This document shows, piece after piece, positions 1 to 8,419 of a stretch of 64,000 nucleotides of DNA; the first letter of the stretch is position 1, and the number at the start of each line of letters is the position of its first letter. Below the pieces are notes generated by a model. The model did not search any database, had not been told where the DNA came from, and saw nothing but the letters and a program-made list of their open reading frames with translations. The translations under genes were made by a program, and so were the position numbers. Origin of the DNA: Methanosarcina mazei S-6. GTDB taxonomy: Archaea; Halobacteriota; Methanosarcinia; Methanosarcinales; Methanosarcinaceae. The DNA is taken from the NCBI RefSeq assembly GCF_000970205.1, contig NZ_CP009512.1, positions 992,001-1,056,000 on the forward strand, in the 5' to 3' direction.

Positions 1-1083
1 AGTTCTCTTTTTCACGTTGGGGAGGGTGCCTGAGATAAGTTCGAGCATAACCACGGTTTGGGGTTTCCCTGACCAGACGCCGGTTTTGATCACTGAAAAA
101 TCGTATTCGCTGAGGAGGGAAGATGCAGCCTGTTCCATTTTATACAGTTGCGGATAGAGCACGTCGTCCACAACATCAGGCGTCTCGAAGACGATTGCAA
201 GCTGTGAAGTTTTCCGGCTTTCCAGTTTTTCAAGAAACTCTTTATCCTCGATGGGCAGGGGAGATTCAGGGAAAAAGAATTTGATTTCCGGGCTTTTCAG
301 AAACTCCCTGCAGTGGTCTATGAACATGCAGAATTTGTCAAGAGAGAGGGCTGCTGCAACATTCCGCTTCGGGTCTGTCGGGTCCACCATTACCAGGGGT
401 TCGCTGTGCTCCAGTTCCGAGTGCTGCATAATATCTATTTTCTTGCCGGGCTTCCATGAAGAGGCTGCTTTTACGGTTTTTTCGAAAGAGCCGTAGTAAA
501 TGATAAGGAGTTCGGTCAGGTAGCCTGAAAATCCCTGTGTTTTCAGTTCCGAGCCGTAGACTCTGCCCCCGCGCATAAACTGCTTCATGAGCAGGACATC
601 ATCTTCCCTACCTTTTATGCGGGATTTTATGAATTCATTATGGAAAGGTGTCCTGTCGACTGCGGATTTTAGCTGGCATGCAGAACAGACCCGGAAGCAA
701 GGGACAAGGTCCACATCAAAGCCTTTGTAAACAATATTCAGGTAAGGGTGTTCAGCATGGCGGTCTTCGGCATATTCCGCGTGTTTTGCAACTTCCCTGG
801 CAATTCCCATTCCTCTTATTTCCAGGTCTTTTCTGGAAGTTTCTTCGGGAAAGCTGATAAAAACATCAATATCGTGAGTTCCTGAGAGCCAGGTGCCTCT
901 TGCAGCAGAACCCACCATCTTCACAAAAATATCAGGCACGCAAAGTTTCTCTGCTGCTGCTTTTACTTCTGCGGCAAGCTCATCCTGAACAGCCATGAGT
1001 TCTTTCCTTTCGGCTTCCGTGGGTTTAATCTTTTCAAGGACGGCAAGCTTCAGGTCTTCTGAAATACTGGTATCTGTATCCAT
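1..1083 (-). CDS. cca: CCA-adding tRNA nucleotidyltransferase (archaeal class I), 3' end cut by window
   Basis: This enzyme adds or repairs the 3'-terminal CCA of tRNAs without a nucleic-acid template. Reading the minus strand from ATG at 1083 gives an open frame of 361 codons that runs off the left edge, so the C-terminus is missing. The nucleotidyltransferase core is visible: a Gly-Ser pair at residues 58-59 (MVGSAARGTWLSG) followed by the metal-binding pair DID at 71-73, and a third acidic strand GFDVDLVPCF further on. This spacing is that of archaeal class I CCA enzymes, which are usually around 440-450 residues. A GGAG lies about 10 nt upstream of the ATG. The gene is divergent from the transporter gene at 1669. 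Identification rests on whole-protein resemblance plus these motifs. Confidence 0.93.
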   Translation of the reverse strand, partial: MDTDTSISEDLKLAVLEKIKPTEAERKELMAVQDELAAEVKAAAEKLCVPDIFVKMVGSAARGTWLSGTHDIDVFISFPEETSRKDLEIRGMGIAREVAKHAEYAEDRHAEHPYLNIVYKGFDVDLVPCFRVCSACQLKSAVDRTPFHNEFIKSRIKGREDDVLLMKQFMRGGRVYGSELKTQGFSGYLTELLIIYYGSFEKTVKAASSWKPGKKIDIMQHSELEHSEPLVMVDPTDPKRNVAAALSLDKFCMFIDHCREFLKSPEIKFFFPESPLPIEDKEFLEKLESRKTSQLAIVFETPDVVDDVLYPQLYKMEQAASSLLSEYDFSVIKTGVWSGKPQTVVMLELISGTLPNVKKRT

Positions 1084-1668
1084 GCCGGGACGGCTCCATA
1101 CGTTATTAATCGTTTATGACAGTAAATTATTGAATATGCAATTTATTCTCGAATCTGCAGTGATTCTTAATTTTATAATGATTCTTAACTGGTACTGACT
1201 TTCTGGTTACCTGCTGGTAAATTCAGTTAATTAGTTCGTGGTTTTACTGGACTTGTAATTTCAAAGGTCAGAAACCTTCTCTTTTAACTTATATTTTGTG
1301 GATCTTTATATAGAATATAGAATATAAAATTTTGAAATACTGGTTATTTCCCGGATTGTAAGGCTGGAAAATTTTCTTTCATCCGGGCATTTACACGTTT
1401 CTGTTCCTATGTCGCTGGATGCTCTTTGAGGAGTCCTGGGATAAGAATAGAGTGTGAACTTTAAATAAAATGAACTGCATTTCTATTCCCCGAATCCGGC
1501 AGTTTTGCTGGTTTGCCTTACCTTTAATTCAAGCTTAATTCAATTAATTTTATTTTAATTTCGGCTTGATTTCAGTTTAACTGCAGCTTATATCAAATTG
1601 CCTTACTTTAACTCCTATCTGCCACCTCATAAGTTTCCCATTCCCTATAAATCCGGTTGTGAAAAAAT
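1084..1668. other. Intergenic region between divergent cca and transporter genes
   Basis: This 585-base stretch carries no credible gene. It is AT-rich and contains a TATA-like run near 1304-1325 (ctttatatagaatatag), a plausible archaeal promoter element, although it lies far upstream of the transporter ATG. Around 1520-1580 there are several short imperfect repeats of ttcaattaattttatt type. Both flanking genes must be transcribed outward from here. Confidence 0.4.
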
Positions 1669-2400
1669 ATGCTTGTCTGGCTTTACTGGATCATCACTCT
1701 AACAATTGCTACCTATGCATCCGTGTATATTATTAAAAAAATGCCTGAGAATGGATTTGCAGCCCTCACCGCTTTCTATGTAGTTTACCTCGCAGCTTCG
1801 CAGGTACTTGCTACACGCATTATCGTGTTTGACCTTGGCTTCTATTCCTTTTTCGCGCCCGCAGCGGTTTTCATTTATCCTTTTATTGCCCAGGTCGTGG
1901 ATATGATTAACGAAGTCTACGGGGAGAAAAGGACGCATATATCCATCCTTATCGCTTTTGCTACCCAGGTACTTTTTGTACTCTTCATAGGCATGGTTAC
2001 AAACCTCAGTCCTGCACCTTTCTTTGAACTTGAAGATGCCTGGAAGAGTCTCTTCGGGCTGAGTATCAGGATTACCATTGCAAGCTGGGTTTCTTTTCTG
2101 GTCTGCTCGAACCTTGATGCCTGGATCTTTGCATCCCTTAAAAAGCGTTTTTCGGAAAAAGAAAAGAACTTCAAGCATGACACCATGATAAACCCTTATA
2201 TCTGGCTACGTTCAGGGGCTAGCGACTTTGTTAACCTTACTCTGGACTCTGTGATATTTGTCTTTATTGCTTATTATGGAGTTATGCCCGTGCTCCCTCT
2301 GATTATAGGACAGCTCATCAGCAAGAATGTTATAGGTTTTCTGGACAACCCCTGGTTTGTGTTCTACAAAAAATTACTTAATAAAAATACAAATGGTTAA
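1669..2400 (+). CDS. Queuosine/archaeosine-precursor transporter, VUT/YhhQ family
   Basis: The 243-residue protein is an integral membrane protein of the YhhQ (VUT) family, whose bacterial members take up queuosine precursors such as preQ0. In archaea preQ0 feeds archaeosine in tRNA, so uptake of that base is the likely role. Visible features are about six hydrophobic helices, the conserved acidic segment AQVVDMINEVYGEKR near residues 84-98, and the motif LRSGASDFVNLTLDS near residues 182-196, both characteristic of the family. The ATG at 1669 is preceded by an AT-rich leader with no strong ribosome binding site. Just after the stop there is a degenerate tandem repeat (see separate entry). 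The substrate is inferred from the family, not shown by the sequence. Confidence 0.82.
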   Translation: MLVWLYWIITLTIATYASVYIIKKMPENGFAALTAFYVVYLAASQVLATRIIVFDLGFYSFFAPAAVFIYPFIAQVVDMINEVYGEKRTHISILIAFATQVLFVLFIGMVTNLSPAPFFELEDAWKSLFGLSIRITIASWVSFLVCSNLDAWIFASLKKRFSEKEKNFKHDTMINPYIWLRSGASDFVNLTLDSVIFVFIAYYGVMPVLPLIIGQLISKNVIGFLDNPWFVFYKKLLNKNTNG

Positions 2401-2407
2401 ACACACA

Positions 2408-2515
2408 GATTGTTGAAAATATACATTGTTGAAAAACTCAAATTGCTGAAAAATATAAATTACTGAAAATACATATTATTGAAAATATAAATTGTTGAAA
2501 AATATAACGGATTAA
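2408..2515. repeat. Degenerate 16-17 bp tandem repeat after the transporter stop codon
   Basis: About six imperfect copies of a unit like attgttgaaaatataa follow one another starting 8 bases after the TAA at 2398-2400. Variants differ at the third to sixth bases (attgctg, attactg, attattg). It is AT-rich with no open frame. Its position right after a stop codon matches several other repeats in this window. Confidence 0.7.
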
Positions 2516-2929
2516 AATATACAACTCTTTAACACATAAGGATACTTGAAAAGTAATAATACTTGCTAAAAATTCAAATTCTTGAAAATAAGTTCTAAAT
2601 TTAACAGCTAAAAATATAATATTTTTTTATATCTTCCTTTGTTTATTTTTAAGCTGTTATATCCCTTTATTTCTTTTTTAATCCTTTTTTAGATCTTATT
2701 TTTTTCAGTTTTTCGTTTTATACATTCAGGACAGCCCAAAAACTTTTATCTAATTACTTCAATACTTAGAACTGTATATAGTTGAATATTTCAATATGTT
2801 CAAAGTGATATGGGGTATCCGGATACGGGAAAAAATCCAGGGGAGTACTCAGGAACTTTTTTGTTTCTATTTCTCCCGGACTTCCTTACGGCCAAACCCC
2901 TGCTCCAATCCATTAAAAGGAGGTTTAAC
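2516..2929. promoter_or_regulatory. AT-rich leader and promoter region of the S-layer gene
   Basis: No gene is supported here. A TATA-like element (actgtatatagttg) lies at about 2771-2784, roughly 150 bases upstream of the preferred start, so a leader of about 120 nt would be transcribed. A strong ribosome binding site aaaaggagg at 2915-2923 precedes the TTG start at 2930. A longer reading frame from 2810 exists, but its first 40 residues have no signal-peptide character and no ribosome binding site. Confidence 0.5.
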
Positions 2930-5536
2930 TTGGGGAATAAAAACTACTTAAAAATTCTATGCCTATTTTTAATGCTCGGATTGCTGTGCGAATCCGCAGC
3001 TGCACAGGTTTCGGGCTCATCAGGCAACCGCATATGGGATGCAAATTTAAGCCAGAACCTTACCTATACCTGGACGCCGCAGACATATTCGGGTTTTTAC
3101 TATGACCTGGATACCGGGGAAGGCTCGGAAAATATGACTATCCAGCTTACAGAAGGCAGTCGGAGTGTCCAGAGAAACGGATTGCAGTATGAGACAAGGC
3201 CCATCGAAACAAACTTCGAATATGGGAACTGGGGCTCTTACCAGGTTATAGGATTTATGGCTGAACGGTATTTTGCTGGATATACTGAAAATTCTAATTT
3301 TGTGAATGACGATATAAGCGTAATCTCGGACGGTCAGCTTTCAAAAATATTGATTGACAGCGATGACAGGAAATCCCTCTACACAGGCTCTTCCCTCATA
3401 CTTGAAGAAGGCTATTCCCTGAACATCGTGGAAGTCGATGTTAACGGAAACACGGTCTGGGTTCAGCTCGAGAAAGACGGGGATGTGATAGACAACGGTT
3501 TCCTATCTTCCAACAGTAACTATGTCTATGAAACTGATCTCGGGGACGCAGATGATGTACCTCTGATCGCGGTCCATTTAGCTCAGATATTCAGGGGCAC
3601 GGAGACAAATGCTATATTTGTAGAAGGAATCTTCCAGATATCGGACGAATATGTCCAGATCGAGAATGGGGACAGGTTCGGGAAAATGGAGATCAGTTCT
3701 ACTTCGAGTTCCGGAATCATAATGAGAAACCGTGATTCTTTTACTCTGGGCAGAGGAGATACGGTTGACATTATGGGAAAACTCAGCTTTGTCGTGGCTG
3801 ACTCCAGCGAGCTTCGCTTTGCTCCCATAGTTGAAATTTCCGAACCAGGAACCTATGAACTGAGGGGAACGGTTCATGACGAGACATTTAATACCACTGT
3901 CTGGACGCCTTATAACTTTGAAGGGTTCTATTACAGCATAGATGAGAATGTCTCAACCGAAAGCCTGACCCTGACAGAAGAGATTAGCGGCAGGTCGATT
4001 GATGACGAGGCCCTTGTCTATTCAACCAGCCCTGCACTCGTGAAATTCGAACAGGAAAGCTGGGGTTCCTATCAGGTCATTGGCTTCATGGCAGAGAAGT
4101 ATTTTGCAGGCTACCCTGCGAATACCTTCGGAAATTCAAGAAGCGTGAGTGTCCTTTCAGATGATATCCTTGCAAAAGTTTTGATTGATGACGATCACAA
4201 GAGGTCTATGTTCACGGGCTCCTCCATAGCTCTTGAAAATGGCTACTCCCTCAAAGCCGCAGAGGTCGATGTAAACGGTAACAGAGTACTTCTCGAGCTG
4301 TACAGGGACGGAGAGCTTGTGGATTCCGGGATAACTTCCAGCAATGGGGACTACATCTACGAAGCGGATATCGGCGGGGCGGAAGATGTCCCCATGATCG
4401 CAGCCCACATAAGCACAGTCTTCCGTTCACGTGAAACTGACGCTGTGTTTATAGAAGGCATCTTCCAGGTCTCAGATGATTATCTTGAGCTTTCCCAGGG
4501 CGACTCCTTCGGCAAGATGGAAATCAGCACCATATCCAGTTCAGGAATTACAATGAAGAACGAGGATTCAATTTCCCTTTCAAGGGGCAATACGATCAGC
4601 CTGATGGGCAATGTAAGCTTCAAGGTAGCTGATTCAAATGTCCTGCGTTTCTATCCATTCGTTGAAGTCAAGAGCGCGCCACAGGACCAGCTCAGGATAG
4701 AAACCCCTGATGTCTTTGTGGTCGGAGAGGCTGCAGAAATCTCTGTAACCGCAAGGGATGCTGCAGTCAGTGACGTTGAAATCCGGCTCGGCAACCAGAG
4801 CATCGGAACCACAGGGGACGACGGGATCCTTGCCTACACCCCAACCCTGGAGGGCGATTTCACTTTATATGCAAACAAGGCAGGCTACCTCTCCGGAAGT
4901 AAGGATGTGGATATTGTCGGAGCCGGAGTCCTGAAACTGCTGCTCTCAGTTTCTCCTGAAAACATCAGGGAAGGAGACCAGATAAGCATCAGGGTTACTG
5001 ATTCTGTAGAGAAACAGCCTGTCCCCGGAGCAGATGTATTCTTTGGAGGGCAGAAAGTTGAAGGTCAGACAGGTACGGACGGCACTGTATCTTACTGGGT
5101 AACCGCTCCGGGCACATTCACAGTAAATGCTACAAAAGCAGGTTATGAAGAAGGAGAAATTATTGTTGAAGTCTCTGAAGACAAAGCCGAATTCGAGTTT
5201 TCAGACCTCTTAATTGAACCTGCTTCTGTTAAGGGCGGAGATGCAGTCACAATCCAGGTAAATGTTACAAACACCGGTAACATTGCAGGAGAAACCGAAG
5301 TGGAACTTCTGGTCAACAATGAAACCGTGGACTCCGAAACCGTAAGCCTGGAAGCTGGCGAGACCACAACAGTCGAATTCTCGCACACTGAAAAGGAACA
5401 GGGCGACTATACGATTGAGATAGGAGACCTGAGCGGAACTTACGAAGTAACGAAATCAACTCCCTTCCTGACCGGCGCTGCAACCATCGGCATACTTGCC
5501 ACAGCATTTATACTGCTAAGGAAAAGAAGGGACTGA
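2930..5536 (+). CDS. S-layer family protein with duplicated DUF1608-type domain, Ig-like repeats and C-terminal anchor
   Basis: This is a secreted cell-surface protein of the Methanosarcina S-layer family. I chose the TTG at 2930 because it follows aaaaggagg with good spacing and puts a classical signal peptide at the N-terminus (KILCLFLMLGLLCESAAAQV, cleavage probably after AAA or AQ). Two homologous blocks of about 270 residues follow. Each begins with a WTP...GF/EGFYY motif (DNA near 3070 and 3900), repeats the line SWGSYQVIGFMAE(K/R)YFAGY, and ends in FxVADSxxLRF. After these come two short PEGA/Ig-like repeats (NKAGYLSG, TKAGYEEG), a CARDB-like domain, and a C-terminal hydrophobic helix followed by RKRRD. 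That architecture fits an envelope lattice or lattice-associated protein anchored at its C-terminus. Whether it is the major S-layer protein cannot be told from sequence. Confidence 0.85.
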   Translation: MGNKNYLKILCLFLMLGLLCESAAAQVSGSSGNRIWDANLSQNLTYTWTPQTYSGFYYDLDTGEGSENMTIQLTEGSRSVQRNGLQYETRPIETNFEYGNWGSYQVIGFMAERYFAGYTENSNFVNDDISVISDGQLSKILIDSDDRKSLYTGSSLILEEGYSLNIVEVDVNGNTVWVQLEKDGDVIDNGFLSSNSNYVYETDLGDADDVPLIAVHLAQIFRGTETNAIFVEGIFQISDEYVQIENGDRFGKMEISSTSSSGIIMRNRDSFTLGRGDTVDIMGKLSFVVADSSELRFAPIVEISEPGTYELRGTVHDETFNTTVWTPYNFEGFYYSIDENVSTESLTLTEEISGRSIDDEALVYSTSPALVKFEQESWGSYQVIGFMAEKYFAGYPANTFGNSRSVSVLSDDILAKVLIDDDHKRSMFTGSSIALENGYSLKAAEVDVNGNRVLLELYRDGELVDSGITSSNGDYIYEADIGGAEDVPMIAAHISTVFRSRETDAVFIEGIFQVSDDYLELSQGDSFGKMEISTISSSGITMKNEDSISLSRGNTISLMGNVSFKVADSNVLRFYPFVEVKSAPQDQLRIETPDVFVVGEAAEISVTARDAAVSDVEIRLGNQSIGTTGDDGILAYTPTLEGDFTLYANKAGYLSGSKDVDIVGAGVLKLLLSVSPENIREGDQISIRVTDSVEKQPVPGADVFFGGQKVEGQTGTDGTVSYWVTAPGTFTVNATKAGYEEGEIIVEVSEDKAEFEFSDLLIEPASVKGGDAVTIQVNVTNTGNIAGETEVELLVNNETVDSETVSLEAGETTTVEFSHTEKEQGDYTIEIGDLSGTYEVTKSTPFLTGAATIGILATAFILLRKRRD

Positions 5537-5562
5537 ACAGGTTTCTTCTTTTTCGTAGCAGG

Positions 5563-5600
5563 GACCGGAAATATTTTTTGATTCCGGTCTTTTTCTTCTT
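5563..5600 (+). terminator. Hairpin with T-tract after the S-layer gene
   Basis: GACCGGAA at 5563-5570 pairs perfectly with TTCCGGTC at 5582-5589 across an 11-nt loop, followed directly by a T-rich run. It lies 26 bases after the stop codon at 5534-5536. The arrangement resembles an intrinsic terminator of the S-layer transcript. Confidence 0.65.
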
Positions 5601-6005
5601 TTTTGTTTTTTAAGCACCATTCAGGACTTATTTAAGTCAAAAGTAAATTATCTGCCCTTTCTCTTCTTTCTGTGCAGTCTGTTTATCCTGGTCGGGCATG
5701 ACATGCCAGGTTCGGTAAATAGAGTAAGGCTTCAGGATAAGAGATATTTTTGTAATTTAATTTTTTTAGCCCTTTATGAAAAATTTACTCCATACTCTTC
5801 TTACCCGGTCCTCCCTGGTCCAGTCCAATACCATTGTCATAAATCAGTTTCTTGAGCGAGCCGGGCAGGTGAAAAGGACAGCGTGGTGTTGAAATTGCAC
5901 CATAATTCTCAGAAAATCTTCAATTTCCTGTGCTCTAAATGAAATTCGGGTGGCAAGAAACACTTTAAATAGAATCGCAGGCAGGAGTGTAAGAGAAGGA
6001 TTACC
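5601..6005. other. Intergenic region with a short GC-rich palindrome
   Basis: No gene is supported. GGCATG-A-CATGCC is a perfect 13-base palindrome at 5695-5707. Near 5805-5875 there is a GC-richer stretch with partially complementary segments (cccggtcctccc and gagccgggcagg) that could fold, but I see no known RNA. The sequence ctttaaat near 5963 may be the TATA element of the following gene, with a gaagga ribosome binding site just before its ATG. Confidence 0.35.
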
Positions 6006-6467
6006 ATGTTTGAAACCCTGAGTACTTTTATTGCCGATTACGGTTACCTGAACCTTTTTGTCCTGAGTTTTCTGGCTTCTACAGTCCTGCCTTTCGGCTC
6101 AGAGGCTCTGGTAGTCGCTCTTGTTTACCAGGGGTTCAGCCCTTTTTCTGTGGTTATGGTGGCCACTACCGGAAACTTCCTGGGGTCATGCACCACTTAT
6201 TATCTGGGCTTAAAAGGGCGGCATGTGCTTGAAAAATACCTTTCTCCTTCTCCGGAAAAGCTCGAGAAAAGTGAGAGGCTTTTCAATAAATACGGGGTTT
6301 ATACTCTCCTTTTTACCTGGGTTCCGGGCATAGGAGATGTAATTACAATGGTTGCAGGACTTATGCAGCTGTCTTTCAGGTCTTTTTCAGTCCTGATTTT
6401 TATCGGGAAATTCGGGCGTTATTTTGCAATTGCTTATTCGGTAGTATTTTTCAGTCACGGGCTTTGA
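6006..6467 (+). CDS. DedA/YqaA-like (SNARE-associated, VTT) membrane protein
   Basis: The 153-residue protein has four to five hydrophobic helices and the family pattern of the YqaA branch of the DedA/VTT superfamily. It shows STVLPFGSEALVVAL near residues 25-39, a glycine-rich GNFLGSCTTYYLGLKG near 57-72, and the short helix FTWVPGIGDVITMVAG near 103-118. Members of this superfamily act in lipid scrambling or membrane homeostasis, but the function of archaeal homologues is not established. The start ATG at 6006 follows a gaagga ribosome binding site. The gene stands alone between two long noncoding regions, and a 21-bp tandem repeat lies about 50 bases after its stop. Confidence 0.8.
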   Translation: MFETLSTFIADYGYLNLFVLSFLASTVLPFGSEALVVALVYQGFSPFSVVMVATTGNFLGSCTTYYLGLKGRHVLEKYLSPSPEKLEKSERLFNKYGVYTLLFTWVPGIGDVITMVAGLMQLSFRSFSVLIFIGKFGRYFAIAYSVVFFSHGL

Positions 6468-6519
6468 ATTCGTAAATTAGGTTCATAGCAATTGTGGGAA
6501 TAATGCCTTCACCGGGAAA

Positions 6520-6603
6520 AATTCAGTGGAAAGAAGCATTAATTCACTGAAAAAGAGCTTTAATTCAGTGGAAAGGAGCTTTAATTCACTGAAAAGGAAC
6601 ATT
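6520..6603. repeat. Four tandem copies of a 21-bp unit
   Basis: The units 6520-6540, 6541-6561, 6562-6582 and 6583-6603 are variants of aattcastgraaarragcwtt with an exact 21-base period. Units 1 and 3 share attcagtgg, while units 2 and 4 share attcactga, so the array may have arisen by duplication of a two-unit block. It starts about 52 bases after the stop codon of the preceding gene. Confidence 0.85.
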
Positions 6604-7260
6604 CTATGATTTCATGATTCTATCCCAAACGAAATTTTCTTTTTAAAAAAGCCTTACTTTTAAATCTTCTTATTTTTATTCAAAAGTATACCCTTCCTGA
6701 CGATCTTATTTCAAGACTTCTTTTCTAAACGAACCAAATGGATATATTTATATATTTCAGGATACAATACTTTTTTGCTAAAGCAATTTTAGTTGATTAT
6801 ATTTTGCTTTGCTTGCCATTCTGACCTGTCTTCCAGGTCTAAAAACAGGATCTATATACGTTATAACCTCCATTTTTATTTTTTTATTTTTTTTATTTTC
6901 ATTATTATCTTTTTAATCATTATACAACTTTACTTTATTATCTCTTTTTCCCTGCTTACTGATACTGATATTAAATTCTACCTTTGTCAGGATATTTTTC
7001 ACAGCGTCTCAAGTTATTGATTCATTTTTATTTATTCTTTATAATATATAATGTTCCTGCCAGTTTATGCCTGATATTACTCAAGTTTGCTTGTTCTGTC
7101 TTATCTGTCCAGATTTTCAAGAGTTGTATTACCTTCAAATTAATTTTTATAGGCTCTTGCGCACCCGTTTCTCTTCCACCGTAACCTTTATGTATTCTAT
7201 AACTCAATCTAACTTTACTTAATCCCAATAATCTTTACTTGATATCCTTGCGGTGATCCT
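6604..7260. other. Long AT-rich intergenic region upstream of cbiM
   Basis: I find no convincing gene. Short open frames here are of extremely biased Phe/Ile composition and have no ribosome binding site. A TATA-like run (tatatttatatatttc) lies near 6743-6758. I looked for a cobalamin riboswitch before cbiM and found no recognisable B12-box. The last bases before cbiM (gcggtgatcct) provide a modest ribosome binding site. Confidence 0.4.
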
Positions 7261-7968
7261 ATGCATATAATGGAAGGTTTTTTACCTACTCCCTGGTGGC
7301 AGTTATGGTTTGCAGTATCAATTCCCGTGATACTGTACGGCATTTACAAAATGAACAATCTGGTCAAAGAAAAACGCGAAATATTGCCTCTCCTTGCTGT
7401 CGCAGGTGCGTTTATTTTTGTGTTATCCTCCCTGAAATTGCCTTCGGTAACCGGAAGCTGTTCCCACCCTACAGGAACCGGAGTTGCAGCAATTATATTC
7501 GGTCCGGCAATATCCGCAGTGCTCGGGACTATCGTGCTTCTCTATCAGGCACTTTTCCTTGCGCACGGGGGACTCACAACTCTTGGAGCAAATGTCTTTT
7601 CCATGGGCATCGTAGGGCCTGTGGTAGCATACCTTGTTTATAAAGCAGGTATGAAAGCTAATATCAACTTCTTTGTCGTGGTCTTCCTTGCTACGGCTTT
7701 TGGGGACTGGGCAACCTATCTAACTACATCCGTGCAACTTTCTCTGGCGTATCCTGCAGGTGGAGCGCTTACTATTGCAGGTTTCATGAGTTCATTCGGC
7801 AAATTCGCCACAGTCTTTGCAGTTACTCAGGTGCCCCTTGCGATCATGGAGGGAGCTATCAGTGCCCTGCTCTTCAAGTACGTTGTCAACGTCAAGAGCG
7901 ACATCCTGGTTGAAATGAAAGTCATTGAAGATGCTGTTGTAAGAAAACTGAGAGGTATTTCCGCATGA
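7261..7968 (+). CDS. cbiM: Cobalt ECF transporter substrate-binding membrane component CbiM
   Basis: CbiM is the S component of the cobalt energy-coupling-factor transporter, which brings in Co2+ for corrinoid synthesis. That is a heavy demand in methanogens using cobamide methyltransferases. The 235-residue protein begins with the diagnostic MHIMEGFLP. In this family the free N-terminus and the His at position 2 coordinate the metal, which fixes the start at 7261. Later motifs are GSCSHPTGTGVAAIIFGP near residues 75-92 and LGANVFSMGIVGP near 118-130. The protein has six to seven membrane segments. Its stop overlaps the cbiN start by four bases (ATGA), so the two are translationally coupled. 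Confidence 0.96.
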   Translation: MHIMEGFLPTPWWQLWFAVSIPVILYGIYKMNNLVKEKREILPLLAVAGAFIFVLSSLKLPSVTGSCSHPTGTGVAAIIFGPAISAVLGTIVLLYQALFLAHGGLTTLGANVFSMGIVGPVVAYLVYKAGMKANINFFVVVFLATAFGDWATYLTTSVQLSLAYPAGGALTIAGFMSSFGKFATVFAVTQVPLAIMEGAISALLFKYVVNVKSDILVEMKVIEDAVVRKLRGISA

Positions 7969-8306
7969 GCAGAAAACTGGAACTTATTGTACTCGCAATT
8001 TTCCTGGTCTTTGCAGTGCAGTTCGTTTATATGTCATCCACGTCAGACGCCGAATACGGAGGAGCTGACGGGGAAGCTGAAAATGTTATCAATGAGATCA
8101 CCGGCGGAACCTATGAGCCAAATGCAGAACCTTTCTGGGAGCCTCCAAGTGGTGAAATTGAAAGCCTCCTCTTTGGCCTTCAGGCAGCTATCGGCGCAGG
8201 GATTATCGGTTATTTCCTTGGCTACTACAAGGCAAAAGGCCGATACGAAAACGATCTTGGATATAAAGATAAAAAAAAGTCAGAAAGTGACAAACATTCC
8301 TTATAA
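7965..8306 (+). CDS. cbiN: Cobalt transport accessory protein CbiN
   Basis: CbiN is the small two-helix partner of CbiM that is needed for cobalt loading. The 113-residue protein has one N-terminal membrane helix (LELIVLAIFLVFAVQFVYM), an extracellular loop with YGGADGEAENVINEITGG, and a second helix (AAIGAGIIGYFLGYY) before a charged tail. The first part of the loop, with the family's GAD-like acidic segment, is the conserved core. It starts at the ATG that overlaps the cbiM stop. A strong hairpin separates it from cbiQ. Confidence 0.92.
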   Translation: MSRKLELIVLAIFLVFAVQFVYMSSTSDAEYGGADGEAENVINEITGGTYEPNAEPFWEPPSGEIESLLFGLQAAIGAGIIGYFLGYYKAKGRYENDLGYKDKKKSESDKHSL

Positions 8307-8324
8307 TTTCTTTTCTACCCCTTT

Positions 8325-8357
8325 ACTTTCCTGCCTTCATTGCAGGAAAGTTTTTAT
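8325..8357 (+). terminator. Hairpin plus T-tract between cbiN and cbiQ
   Basis: ACTTTCCTGC at 8325-8334 is exactly complementary to GCAGGAAAGT at 8342-8351, with a 7-nt loop and a following T-rich run. It sits inside the cbi operon rather than at its end. It may act as a partial terminator, a processing or stability element, or an attenuation site that lowers cbiQO relative to cbiMN. Confidence 0.6.
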
Positions 8358-8419
8358 CTTTTGCCTATTATTTTTAACCTTTGATTTTTGCTTAAATCCA
8401 CAATCTGCGGGTTTGCTAT

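Noticed and set aside
6793-7228. Short open frames on both strands in the region before cbiM
   Set aside because: They consist almost only of Phe, Ile, Leu and Ser from AT-rich DNA, overlap one another on both strands, and lack ribosome binding sites.
6604-7260. A cobalamin riboswitch before cbiM
   Set aside because: I looked for a B12-box-like core and a pairing scaffold and saw neither, only AT-rich DNA.
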